From: CAWJPY01 sp963844865
GTDB taxonomy: Bacteria > Acidobacteriota > Thermoanaerobaculia > Thermoanaerobaculales > Sulfomarinibacteraceae
Length of the DNA: 64,000 nt
Reading direction: 5' to 3'
Assembly: GCA_963844865.1 (NCBI GenBank)
Contig: CAWJPY010000013.1
Coordinates: 62,001 to 126,000 of the forward strand
This document shows positions 17,851 through 25,757 of this stretch, one piece after another. The stretch's first letter is position 1, and the number at the start of each line of letters is the position of its first letter. A model generated the notes under the pieces. The model saw only the letters and a list, made by a program, of their open reading frames with translations, searched no databases and was not told the origin of the DNA. The translations under genes and the position numbers were made by a program.

Positions 17851-19152
17851 TCAGCGTCCCGCGGCCTCCATGCCCTCTCGCTCGTCGACCCCCCGCAGCA
17901 GCAGGAGCCCGGCGACGAACAGCGCCAGCACCACGGCCACCCCTGCCCGCTGGGAGGCGAAGAGCTCGGTCCCGAGGCCGAGGAGGAACGGCCCTACGAA
18001 GGCGGTGAGCTTGCCGGAGAAGGCGAAGAACCCGAAGAACTCGTTCTCTCTGTCCGGGGGCACGAAACGGCCCATCAGGGAGCGGCTGGCGGCCTGGTTG
18101 GGCCCCACGAAGATGCCGATGGCCACCGCCGCGACCCAGAACCAGGCGCGGTTGGGGGCCAGGACGGCCAGGATGGTGGCGGCGATGAGGCCGTACAGCG
18201 TGATCGTGATGGTGCTCTGGCCCCCCAGCAGGTCGTCCAGGAAGCCCATGAGGTACGCGCCGAGGCCCGCCGTCAGGTTGAGGACGATGCCGAGCACCAG
18301 GATCTCCCGGATGGAGAAGCCGAAGGTGCCGGCGGCGTAGATCCCGCCGAAGGCGAAGATGGTGACGAGGCCGTCGTTGTAGAGCAGCCGGGCGAGGAGG
18401 AAGCGGACGATCTGCCGGTAGGGGCGGACGGCGCGGAACGTGCCCACGAGCTGGCGCCGGGTCGCGGCCAACACGCCACCGCGGCGGGTGACGTGCGAGC
18501 GGTCCTCGCGCACGAAGAGGAAGATGGGCAGGCTGAAGAGGGCGAACCATGCCGCGACCAGCAGGTTGGTGGCGCGGACGTTCTCGCCGCCGAGCTGGGA
18601 GAACCCCAACCAGGGGTGGGCGGGGAGGACGAGGCCGAAGAGGGCGACGACCAGGGCCAGCAGGCCGCCCACGTACCCCAGGGCCCAACCGAAGCCCGAG
18701 ACGCGGCCGATGCGGTCGCCGGGGGCGATATCGGGCAGGAAGGCGTTGTAGAAGACCATCCCCATCTCGAAGGCGATGTTGGCGAGGACGAACCAGAGCA
18801 GGGCGGCGCCCACCCGGCCTTCGTGCACCGTGTACAGAGCGACGGTGCCGCCGATGCAGGTGGTGGTGGCGATGAGCAGGAAGAGCTTGCGGTAGCCGCC
18901 CCGGTCGGCGAGGGCGCCGAGGAGGGGAGAGAGGACGGCCACCACGAGGGCGGTGACGGTCACGCCGCGCGACCACAGGGCGGTTCCGGTGATGGGATCG
19001 GGGGCGATGGCCTGCGTGAAGTAGGCGGCGTAGATGAAGGTCACCACCAGGGTGGTGAAGGGCGAGTTGGCGAAGTCGTAGAGGGCCCACGACCACACCG
19101 CGAGGCGAGTGGGGGAGGGAGCGGCAGGGGTGATGGTGGGCCCGGTAGCCAT
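17851..19152 (-). CDS. MFS transporter, UMF1/Atg22-like family
   Basis: A 433-residue inner-membrane permease with 12 predicted membrane segments. The N terminus WSWALYDFANSPFTTLVVTFIYAAYF and the helix 4-5 motif NAFLPDIAPGDRIGRVSGFGWALGYVGGL are characteristic of the UMF1 (Atg22-related) subgroup, as is VGPNQAASRSLMGRFVPPDRENEFFGFFAFSGK in the second half. Relatives include vacuolar amino-acid exporters and bacterial permeases of unknown substrate. The ATG chosen sits just before the conserved segment; no strong ribosome-binding site is seen, and the frame is open further upstream. It is divergent from the large kinase gene (120 bp). Confidence 0.88.
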   Translation of the reverse strand: MATGPTITPAAPSPTRLAVWSWALYDFANSPFTTLVVTFIYAAYFTQAIAPDPITGTALWSRGVTVTALVVAVLSPLLGALADRGGYRKLFLLIATTTCIGGTVALYTVHEGRVGAALLWFVLANIAFEMGMVFYNAFLPDIAPGDRIGRVSGFGWALGYVGGLLALVVALFGLVLPAHPWLGFSQLGGENVRATNLLVAAWFALFSLPIFLFVREDRSHVTRRGGVLAATRRQLVGTFRAVRPYRQIVRFLLARLLYNDGLVTIFAFGGIYAAGTFGFSIREILVLGIVLNLTAGLGAYLMGFLDDLLGGQSTITITLYGLIAATILAVLAPNRAWFWVAAVAIGIFVGPNQAASRSLMGRFVPPDRENEFFGFFAFSGKLTAFVGPFLLGLGTELFASQRAGVAVVLALFVAGLLLLRGVDEREGMEAAGR

Positions 19153-19241
19153 GTACGATGGGGGAGATGCTAGCAGGGACGAGAAGGTGGAAGAGCGGCG
19201 GCGGGTCCGCCGCGGCGGCATGCAACTCCCTCCGTCGATGC

Positions 19242-19247
19242 TACTCT
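19242..19247 (+). promoter_or_regulatory. -10-like box before a 6-codon leader ORF
   Basis: TACTCT ends 8 nt before an ATG at 19256 that opens a 6-codon frame (ATG AGG AGC GAT CTC GAG TGA). Its TGA overlaps the GTG start of the kinase gene. The AGGAG inside the mini-ORF also lies 9 nt before that GTG. Confidence 0.35.
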
Positions 19248-19272
19248 TGCCCGTGATGAGGAGCGATCTCGA

Positions 19273-22200
19273 GTGACCGACTCCACGGTCCCCTGCCCTC
19301 ACTGCGGTGTCGCCAACGAGGATGACGCCGGCGTCTGCTCGAGCTGCGGGAAGCCGCTGGCCGGAGCGCGCGCGGGGACCGCCGACGGCGACGGGCCGAC
19401 CATGGGCTTCTCGGGCCAGAGTGACGGCGACGGCGAGACCATCGGCTTTTCCGGGAACGCCGGTGGCGACGACCACACGGTGGGCCTGGGCGCGGAGGGG
19501 AGGGCCGCGGTCGCAAAGGCCGCCACGGCCCCGAAGGCGGCCGGCCCTCTGCAGCCCGGGTCGACCCTGGGGGGGCGGTACCGGATCGACGCCGAGCTGG
19601 GCACGGGCGGCATGGGCTCGGTGTATCGCGCCCAGGACCTGGAGCTCGAACGGACGGTGGCCCTCAAGGTGATCCGGCCGGTGCTGGCGGACGACCCCGA
19701 GGTCCTGCAGCGCTTCAAGCACGAGATCATCCTGGCGCGCGGCATCACCCACCGCAACGTGGTGCGGATCTTCGACCTCGGCCAGGCCGACGACGTCAAG
19801 TTCATCTCCATGGAGTACGTTGAGGGCACGGACCTGGCCAGCCTGCTCCGCCAGCGAGGTCCCCTGACCCCGGACGAGGCGGTGGGCATCGTGGAGCAGA
19901 TCTGTCTCGCCCTGGACGCCGCCCATTCGGAGGGCGTGGTTCACCGGGACCTCAAGCCACAGAACATCATGCTCACCCCGGACGACCGGGTGGTGGTGAT
20001 GGACTTCGGCATCGCGCGTTCCCTGGAGCTGTCGGGCATGACCCAGACGGGCTCCCTGCTGGGCACTCCCGACTACATGTCACCGGAGCAGGTCAAGGGC
20101 GAGCAGGTGGACGCCCGCTCCGATCTCTTCGCCCTGGGCATCATCTTCTACCAGCTCCTCACGGGCGCGCTGCCCTACCAGGGCGAGACCCCCATGGCCA
20201 CCATGTTCAAGCGCACCCAGGTGCGGGCCTCCCCGGTGCGGGACCTCAAGCCGGAGCTGCCCGGCTTCCTCAGCGACGTGGTGAGCCGCTGCCTGGAGAT
20301 CGCCCCCCACAAGCGCTACCAGTCGGCGCGGGAGCTGCTGCAGGACCTCAACGTGTGGCGGGGCGGGACCGCCCACATGACCATCGGCCCCACCATGCGC
20401 GCCTTCAGACCCACCACCACCGTGGCGCGGAAGCGGATGCGCATGGCCGGCATCGGCTTCGCGGCGCTGGTCCTGGCCGGGATCGTGGCCGGCGGAGTGC
20501 TCCTGCTGCGGTCACGGCCGGCGGGGGAGGGGGAGGCGGCGGCCCAGGCGGCGGCCCAGCCGGCCCTCTCCCTGGCCATCCTGCCCTTCCGCAACGCCTC
20601 CCAAAGCGCCGACCTGGACTGGCTGCGCTCCGGTCTCGCCGAGATGCTGGACACCGACGTCGGCCAGTCGGCGGCCGTCCGCACCATCTCCCCCGACCGC
20701 GTCCACCAGGTGCTGGGGGACCTCCAGATCCAGCCGGGCGCCGCCCTGGAGGAGGTGACCCTGCGCCGGATCGTGGAGTTCGCCAACGCCGACACCGTGG
20801 TCTGGGGGCAGTTCGCCAAGGTGGGCGATCAGATCCGCATCGATGCCACCCTGCGTGACTTCAAGGAGCACCGGACGGTGCCTCTGAAGGTGGAGGTGGC
20901 GGGGGAGGAGCAGCTCCTGCGCGGGGTGCAGGAGCTGGCCCAGCAGGTGCGGGCCAACCTGGCGCTCTCGAAGGGCGCGGTCCGAGAGCTGGAGAAGCAG
21001 GCGTTCATACCGACGTCAGGCTCGGTGCGGGCGCTGCGCTCGTACAACCAGGGCCTGGAGCAGATTCGCGGCGGCAACAACCTGGAGGCGGTGCAGAGCT
21101 TCGAAGCGGCCGTCGCCGACGACTCCAAGTTCGCCCTCGCCTACGCCAAGCTGGCCCAGGCCTACCTGGCCCTGGGTCGCGGCACCAAGGCCGAAGAGGC
21201 GTCACGGCAGGCGGTGGACATGTCATCCGACCTGCCGGAGCAGGAGCGCTTCCTCATCCTGGCCCAGAACGCACGGGTGGAGAACGACTACGAGGCGGGG
21301 ATCGACGCGTACAAGAACCTGCTCCGCCTGCGCCCCTCGGACCCAGAGCTGCACTACGAGCTGGGCGTGCTCTATGAGGATCAGGGCGCCTTCGACGATG
21401 CCCGCCAGCACCTCGAGGAGGCGCTCGCCGCCGACCCGCGTAACGTCACCGCCCAGATCGCCTACGGCCGGGTGCTCATCAAGAGCGGCCAGGTGCAGGA
21501 CTCCCTGGCCCCGCTCAACCAGGCCCTGAGCCTGGCCATCCAGGTCGACAACAAGGAGGCCCGCGCCAACGCCCTGCAGGCCTTGGGCATCGCCTACCGT
21601 TACCTGGGGAAGGCCGACGAGGCCCTGAAGCACTTCAATGACTCTCTGGAGATCAAGAAGCAGATCGGCGACAAGCGCGGCATGGCGGCGAGCCTGTCCA
21701 TGATCGGGCAGGTGGATGCCGGCTCCCAGAACCTGCAGGCGGCGACAGCCAGCTTCCAGCAGGCCATCGCCATCAGCCGCGACATTGGCGACGATCAGGG
21801 GCTGGCCGGCAGCCTCATGGACCTGGGCGAGGTGGAGCGGCTGGCCGGCAGCTACCAGGGCGCCCTGGATCACACCCGCGAAGCGCTGCGCATCCAGATG
21901 GAGCTCGGCGACGACTGGAACCAGTCCCAGTCCCTGAACAACATCGGCACCATCTATGACCTCCAGGGCCAGTACGGGGAGTCGCTGGTGTACTACCAGC
22001 AGGCCCTGGAGATCCGCAAGAAGCTGGCGGACCCCACCAAGCTCGCCGACACCCTGCACAACATGGCGGAGACCTACACCTCCATGGGACGCTACCAGGA
22101 GGCCATCGACCACTACCTGCAGGCGCTGGAGAATCGCCGCTCGGCCACCGACGAGCGGGGCGCGGCCACGGAGTCCTACAGCCTGGGTCGCGTGTACGAG

Positions 22201-22959
22201 TACCAGGGGCGGTACGGCGCGGCGCTGAAGTCCGTCACCGACGCCCTCGACATCTTCAACCGGCTCCAGGACCGGAGCGCCTGGTACGTGGAGGCCCGCG
22301 CGGGCTACGGCAACCTCCTGGCTCTCCTCGGCCGCTTCGACGAAGCGAAGAAGGAGCTCGATGCGACCCTGGAGGCCGCCCGTGGCCTCGGCGACGATCT
22401 GCTGGTGGCCAAGGCCCTGGACTTCGACGGCGACCGCCTCTACTACAGCGGCGACTTCACGGGCGCGGTGGGGCGATACCGGGAGGCGGCCAAGGCGGCC
22501 GAGACCGCCGGCGACCCCTACCTCGTGATCTCGGTGAAAGCCGGCTTGGCGCGGGCCGAGCTGGCGGCCGGGCGCGCCCGGGAGGCGCTGCCCAGGCTGG
22601 AGCAGGCCATCACTGAGGCCCAATCCCGTGGCGCCAGATACCTGGCGGCCCGCTGCACCGTGTGCCTTGGCTCCGCGCTGATCGATACCGGGGATCCGGG
22701 CCGTGCGCAGGTGATGCTCCAAAAGGCCCTCGGTCAGGCGGAGGAGATGGGGGCCCAGCCCCTCCTGGCCCAGAGCCACTACCTGCTGGCCGAGGCTTTC
22801 CGCTCCGCGTCCAAGCCCGACGAGGCCGCGGACCACCTGCGCAAGGCGGGCGCAATCCTGGACGCGATGGAGAAGGACGCCGGCGGTGACAGTCTCCTTC
22901 AGCGCACCGACCTCGCCCCCATCGCCAAGGCCACGGCGGCGGTTCCCGCCTCGGGATAG
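19273..22959 (+). CDS. Serine/threonine protein kinase with TolB-like domain and TPR array
   Basis: A 1228-residue membrane kinase. Order: a zinc ribbon (C8, C11, C22, C25); a short linker with three related TxGFSG/TVGL segments (about 42-75) that may be phosphorylated; a Hanks-type kinase domain (about 103-360) with GTGGMGSVY, VALKVI, HRDLKPQN (D226), DFG and SPE; one transmembrane helix (about 391-412); then, outside the cytoplasm, a TolB/FlgO-like domain (LAILPFRNASQSADLDWLRSGLAEML) and about 14 TPR repeats from residue 590 (pattern AxLGxxYxxxGxYxxAxxxYxxAL). It may couple periplasmic protein-protein contacts to cytosolic phosphorylation. The GTG start overlaps a tiny leader ORF. Adjacent genes give no clue to the substrate. 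Confidence 0.92.
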   Translation: MTDSTVPCPHCGVANEDDAGVCSSCGKPLAGARAGTADGDGPTMGFSGQSDGDGETIGFSGNAGGDDHTVGLGAEGRAAVAKAATAPKAAGPLQPGSTLGGRYRIDAELGTGGMGSVYRAQDLELERTVALKVIRPVLADDPEVLQRFKHEIILARGITHRNVVRIFDLGQADDVKFISMEYVEGTDLASLLRQRGPLTPDEAVGIVEQICLALDAAHSEGVVHRDLKPQNIMLTPDDRVVVMDFGIARSLELSGMTQTGSLLGTPDYMSPEQVKGEQVDARSDLFALGIIFYQLLTGALPYQGETPMATMFKRTQVRASPVRDLKPELPGFLSDVVSRCLEIAPHKRYQSARELLQDLNVWRGGTAHMTIGPTMRAFRPTTTVARKRMRMAGIGFAALVLAGIVAGGVLLLRSRPAGEGEAAAQAAAQPALSLAILPFRNASQSADLDWLRSGLAEMLDTDVGQSAAVRTISPDRVHQVLGDLQIQPGAALEEVTLRRIVEFANADTVVWGQFAKVGDQIRIDATLRDFKEHRTVPLKVEVAGEEQLLRGVQELAQQVRANLALSKGAVRELEKQAFIPTSGSVRALRSYNQGLEQIRGGNNLEAVQSFEAAVADDSKFALAYAKLAQAYLALGRGTKAEEASRQAVDMSSDLPEQERFLILAQNARVENDYEAGIDAYKNLLRLRPSDPELHYELGVLYEDQGAFDDARQHLEEALAADPRNVTAQIAYGRVLIKSGQVQDSLAPLNQALSLAIQVDNKEARANALQALGIAYRYLGKADEALKHFNDSLEIKKQIGDKRGMAASLSMIGQVDAGSQNLQAATASFQQAIAISRDIGDDQGLAGSLMDLGEVERLAGSYQGALDHTREALRIQMELGDDWNQSQSLNNIGTIYDLQGQYGESLVYYQQALEIRKKLADPTKLADTLHNMAETYTSMGRYQEAIDHYLQALENRRSATDERGAATESYSLGRVYEYQGRYGAALKSVTDALDIFNRLQDRSAWYVEARAGYGNLLALLGRFDEAKKELDATLEAARGLGDDLLVAKALDFDGDRLYYSGDFTGAVGRYREAAKAAETAGDPYLVISVKAGLARAELAAGRAREALPRLEQAITEAQSRGARYLAARCTVCLGSALIDTGDPGRAQVMLQKALGQAEEMGAQPLLAQSHYLLAEAFRSASKPDEAADHLRKAGAILDAMEKDAGGDSLLQRTDLAPIAKATAAVPASG

Positions 22960-23316
22960 GGCGGAGCGATGCCAGACGCCCTCTAGCGCGGGGTCGGCCA
23001 GAGACCGAGCCAGGCACCCTTTCGGATGAAGCGTTCTGCGTACTATCGATTCAAGACGGGGTGCCAGGCACCGGGTTTGCCGTCGCGGGGTGCCTCGACG
23101 GGGTGCCTGGCACCGGCTTTGACCCACCCCGAGTGGCGCGTCTCGCGACGCGCCGTACTGTCGACGCGGTGCCTGCCGATCGCGGAGGTTGGCGCAGCCC
23201 GCTGCAGCTGGTAGCTGTCGCGGTCGCGGCCGCTGGTCGCCGCCCCCGGTCACTGCCGCTGATTGCCGCCGCTGCCCCTGTGAACGATCTCACTGGATGA
23301 CATCTGGGTTGAATGA
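22960..23316 (-). repeat. BIME-like and composite repeats
   Basis: No gene. 23004-23125 is a BIME-like element in inverted orientation: GAGCCAGGCACC, then a spacer containing GGATGAAGCGTTCTGCGTACT, then GGTGCCAGGCACC (23060-23072) and an extra GGTGCCTGGCACC (23102-23114). It is followed by a composite-element block on the plus strand (GCGCGTCTCGCGACGCGCCG at about 23133-23155, GGAGGTTGGC) and by GCAGCTGGTAGCTGTCGCG and CCGCTGATTGCCGCC degenerate tracts up to 23285. Confidence 0.75.
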
Positions 23317-23348
23317 AAAGGGAGCGGGCCTCGAGGCCCGCTCCCTTT
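23317..23348. terminator. Bidirectional rho-independent terminator
   Basis: A perfect 14-bp inverted repeat (AAAGGGAGCGGGCC, loop TCGA, complementary arm ending CCCTTT). It lies between the convergent kinase and secreted propeller genes and has A/T tracts on both sides, so it can end transcription from either strand. Confidence 0.85.
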
Positions 23349-23367
23349 GGTGATGACAGTTGAAGTG

Positions 23368-25563
23368 CTACTTCACAACAAAGTAGGTCTTCTGGGCCGG
23401 GAAGTACAGGGTGTTCAGGGTGTCGTCCGTGACGACCACCTGGTAGGTGCCCGGCAGGAGGTTCTCCCCCTCCGCGGAGAGCTTGATCTGGAGGGCGAAG
23501 GGCTTGTTCTTGTTCTGGGGGTCGGCGAACACGATCCGGTCGGTCTCGAACGACCCGCCGCCCGTGATGTCGACGTTGTCGATGGGGGCGAAGTCGGGCT
23601 TGACCCGGGCCAGGGACATCACCGCGATCAGGCCCTTGGTGACGAAGGGGCCGTTCTGGCAGTCGAAGCTGCCGTCCGCGTCACGCAGTGCCACCGTGAA
23701 CTTCACCGGCATGTCCGAGCCGCCGTTGAACACCGGTGCCGCCGCGTCACCCGGGCTGGTGACGTCGTTGTCGAGTGGGGACTGGAAGCCGCAGAACGCC
23801 CCCGCATAGTGGGTGTTCTCGTCCGCCAGGTCGATGAGGAAGGAGGTCGAGAAGCGCGGGTCGAAGCCACCGATGCGGCCGTCGTCGGGGAAGAACCCGT
23901 AGCCGGGGAAGTAGGACTTGAACGTGATCAGGGTGCACGCCGGGGGTTGCCCCTCCTCGAGGTCGCAGCGCATGATCTGGGGGTTGAAGCCCGAGTAGTA
24001 GGCGTCGATGGCATGCTCGTACAGGGTCGATTCGATCTCGTTGCCCGTACACGACGTGCCCACCTCGTTGTAGTGGTACCCGAGCGCACGACCGTTGTCG
24101 CCCCAGAAGGTGATGGGACGCGCGGAGGTCACGTCGTGCGGCAACGTGGCGATCAGGTCCTTCACGTCCGAGGGTCTGAACTCCTCCGCCGACACCGTCA
24201 CCTCGCACTGCGGGTTATCGATGGCGCGGAACTCGTAGAGAGAGTCGAAGAAGGTGAACAGCTGGGAGTCCTCGGGCAGCCCGGGCACCGCTTTCGTGAC
24301 GAGCTTGCCGCTGGTTTCGGTGTTGGCGATCGCGACCCCGAAGAGAGGGGGTATCGCGTCCGGGTTGTTCGCAGTGGTGAACGTCGCGATCGTGGTCTGG
24401 GTGCTGGCGCACGCCGAGTGCTCGGTGTCGAACGCGATCTCGTGGAGCGTCGCTTGCGTGGCGGAGTCCTGCACGGTGACGTAGAGCGTGTCGTCGGCGC
24501 TGGGCTCCACGTTGAAGATGGTGCCTCCGAGGACGGGCCCGCATGCGGTCCCGGTTCCATCCGTGTACTTCCACAGCTGTGAGCCATCACCCACGATGAT
24601 GTCGTCGCGAGCGGTGCGGGCGATGCCCCGCGGTGAGGTCCGTCCCGATGCCGCCACCTCCGGCGGTCCGTACGACTCGGTTGCGGAGAGGAACGGGTAG
24701 CGCCACACCTTGCCGCCCTCGGTGTCCGTGCCGGCCACCAGGAGGTCGCCGTTGGCGGCGGTGGTCACGTCGCTGAGCGCAGTCACGTTGGCCGGGCCGT
24801 TGTACGTCTGCGGGCCCCCGAAGCTCAGCTCGCCACCCACTCCCTTCATGTTGGGGAACAGGTGGATGTCGAGGTTGGTACCGTCGAGAACGATGAGGTC
24901 GCCGCGGTGGGTGAAGCGCAGGGCCGTCGGGTGGTAGGCCGCCCCGACCTCGGTCTGCTGAGATCCGTTGGTGGGGTCGATCTGGTACACGCCCCTGGCG
25001 GGGTCCGCCACGTACAGCATCCCGTCCGGTCCGTACTCGATGCCCTCACCGGCGATGACCGGGTTGGGGGGGTAGGAGGTCGGGTAGACGTCGCGGTCAC
25101 TCGTGTCGAGGATCTCCACCACCCGCTCGCAGGCGGTGTTGGTCACGAAGAGCTGGCCCGCCGCGGGTGCGTGTTCCACGATGATCCCGCAGTTCCCGAG
25201 CTGGTGCACGGTGCGGGTGGCGATGCCTCCCACGTGGATGTAGCCGTCGCGAGGTCCGGGCCGGTCGTTGGCCTCGACCTCGAATCCCACGGTCCCGGCG
25301 CCCGCGCTCCAGCCATAGCTCGTGATGTCGATCCACGGCTCGCTGGTCTCGGCGTCGAAGGTGATGCCGGTGGGAGCCCACCAGCAGCCGCTGTCGGCAG
25401 ACACGCCAAACGTGCTGCCGCCCCCGTCCGCGTCGATCGTGCTCACGCCGGGAGGTGTGAGGTTCAATCCCCCGCCGCAGTCGCTCGACACGGCGACCTG
25501 CGCGGACACGGCCATGGGTAGGGCGACCATGGTCAGGACGAGAACGAGGTGTTTGCCTTTCAT
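23368..25563 (-). CDS. Secreted BACON-like / beta-propeller / PxKF-like protein (paralogue A)
   Basis: A 731-residue exported protein with a signal peptide (MKGKHLVLVLTMVALPMAVSA). Residues about 25-115 look like a BACON or viral-type Ig domain (CWWAPTG, PWIDITSYGWSAGAGTVGFEVEAN, RDGYIHVGG). From about 120 to 420 strand-rich repeats of SMP-30/NHL propeller type follow (EYGPDGMLYVADPARGVYQID, HRGDLIVLDG, AANGDLLVAGTD). A middle domain shared with the next gene has SQLFTFFDSLYEFR, PITFWGDNGR, FFPDDGRIGGFDPRFS and NGPFVTKG. The C terminus (MPVKFTVALRDADG ... LLPGTYQVVVTDD) resembles a PxKF domain. AAAGGAG lies 7 nt before the ATG. The paralogue next door and the Fur-box region hint at an iron-linked surface system (inference). 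Function unknown. Confidence 0.85.
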   Translation of the reverse strand: MKGKHLVLVLTMVALPMAVSAQVAVSSDCGGGLNLTPPGVSTIDADGGGSTFGVSADSGCWWAPTGITFDAETSEPWIDITSYGWSAGAGTVGFEVEANDRPGPRDGYIHVGGIATRTVHQLGNCGIIVEHAPAAGQLFVTNTACERVVEILDTSDRDVYPTSYPPNPVIAGEGIEYGPDGMLYVADPARGVYQIDPTNGSQQTEVGAAYHPTALRFTHRGDLIVLDGTNLDIHLFPNMKGVGGELSFGGPQTYNGPANVTALSDVTTAANGDLLVAGTDTEGGKVWRYPFLSATESYGPPEVAASGRTSPRGIARTARDDIIVGDGSQLWKYTDGTGTACGPVLGGTIFNVEPSADDTLYVTVQDSATQATLHEIAFDTEHSACASTQTTIATFTTANNPDAIPPLFGVAIANTETSGKLVTKAVPGLPEDSQLFTFFDSLYEFRAIDNPQCEVTVSAEEFRPSDVKDLIATLPHDVTSARPITFWGDNGRALGYHYNEVGTSCTGNEIESTLYEHAIDAYYSGFNPQIMRCDLEEGQPPACTLITFKSYFPGYGFFPDDGRIGGFDPRFSTSFLIDLADENTHYAGAFCGFQSPLDNDVTSPGDAAAPVFNGGSDMPVKFTVALRDADGSFDCQNGPFVTKGLIAVMSLARVKPDFAPIDNVDITGGGSFETDRIVFADPQNKNKPFALQIKLSAEGENLLPGTYQVVVTDDTLNTLYFPAQKTYFVVK

Positions 25564-25671
25564 GACCGATCTCCTTTGTGGTCGGAAACGCCGTGACGAC
25601 GGAGCCCACCGCCCCGAAGCATGGGCGACGGGACCGGACATCGCTGATTGACCGTCTGCAGGGCCGTGCAC

Positions 25672-25702
25672 AGGGTAGCACATAATTGAAACTCCGTGTC
25701 AA
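25672..25702 (-). promoter_or_regulatory. Promoter of propeller paralogue A
   Basis: Minus strand: TTGACA (25702-25697), 19-bp spacer, TACCCT (25677-25672), about 110 bp before the ATG. The TGTGCTACCCT context resembles TGTGGTACCCT upstream of the neighbouring paralogue (27908-27903, minus strand). Confidence 0.5.
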
Positions 25703-25757
25703 CCAGAGCGCCTCTGCGGCCTCTCGCGCCCCGGGCCACGGGCGGGTCCGCCACGTC

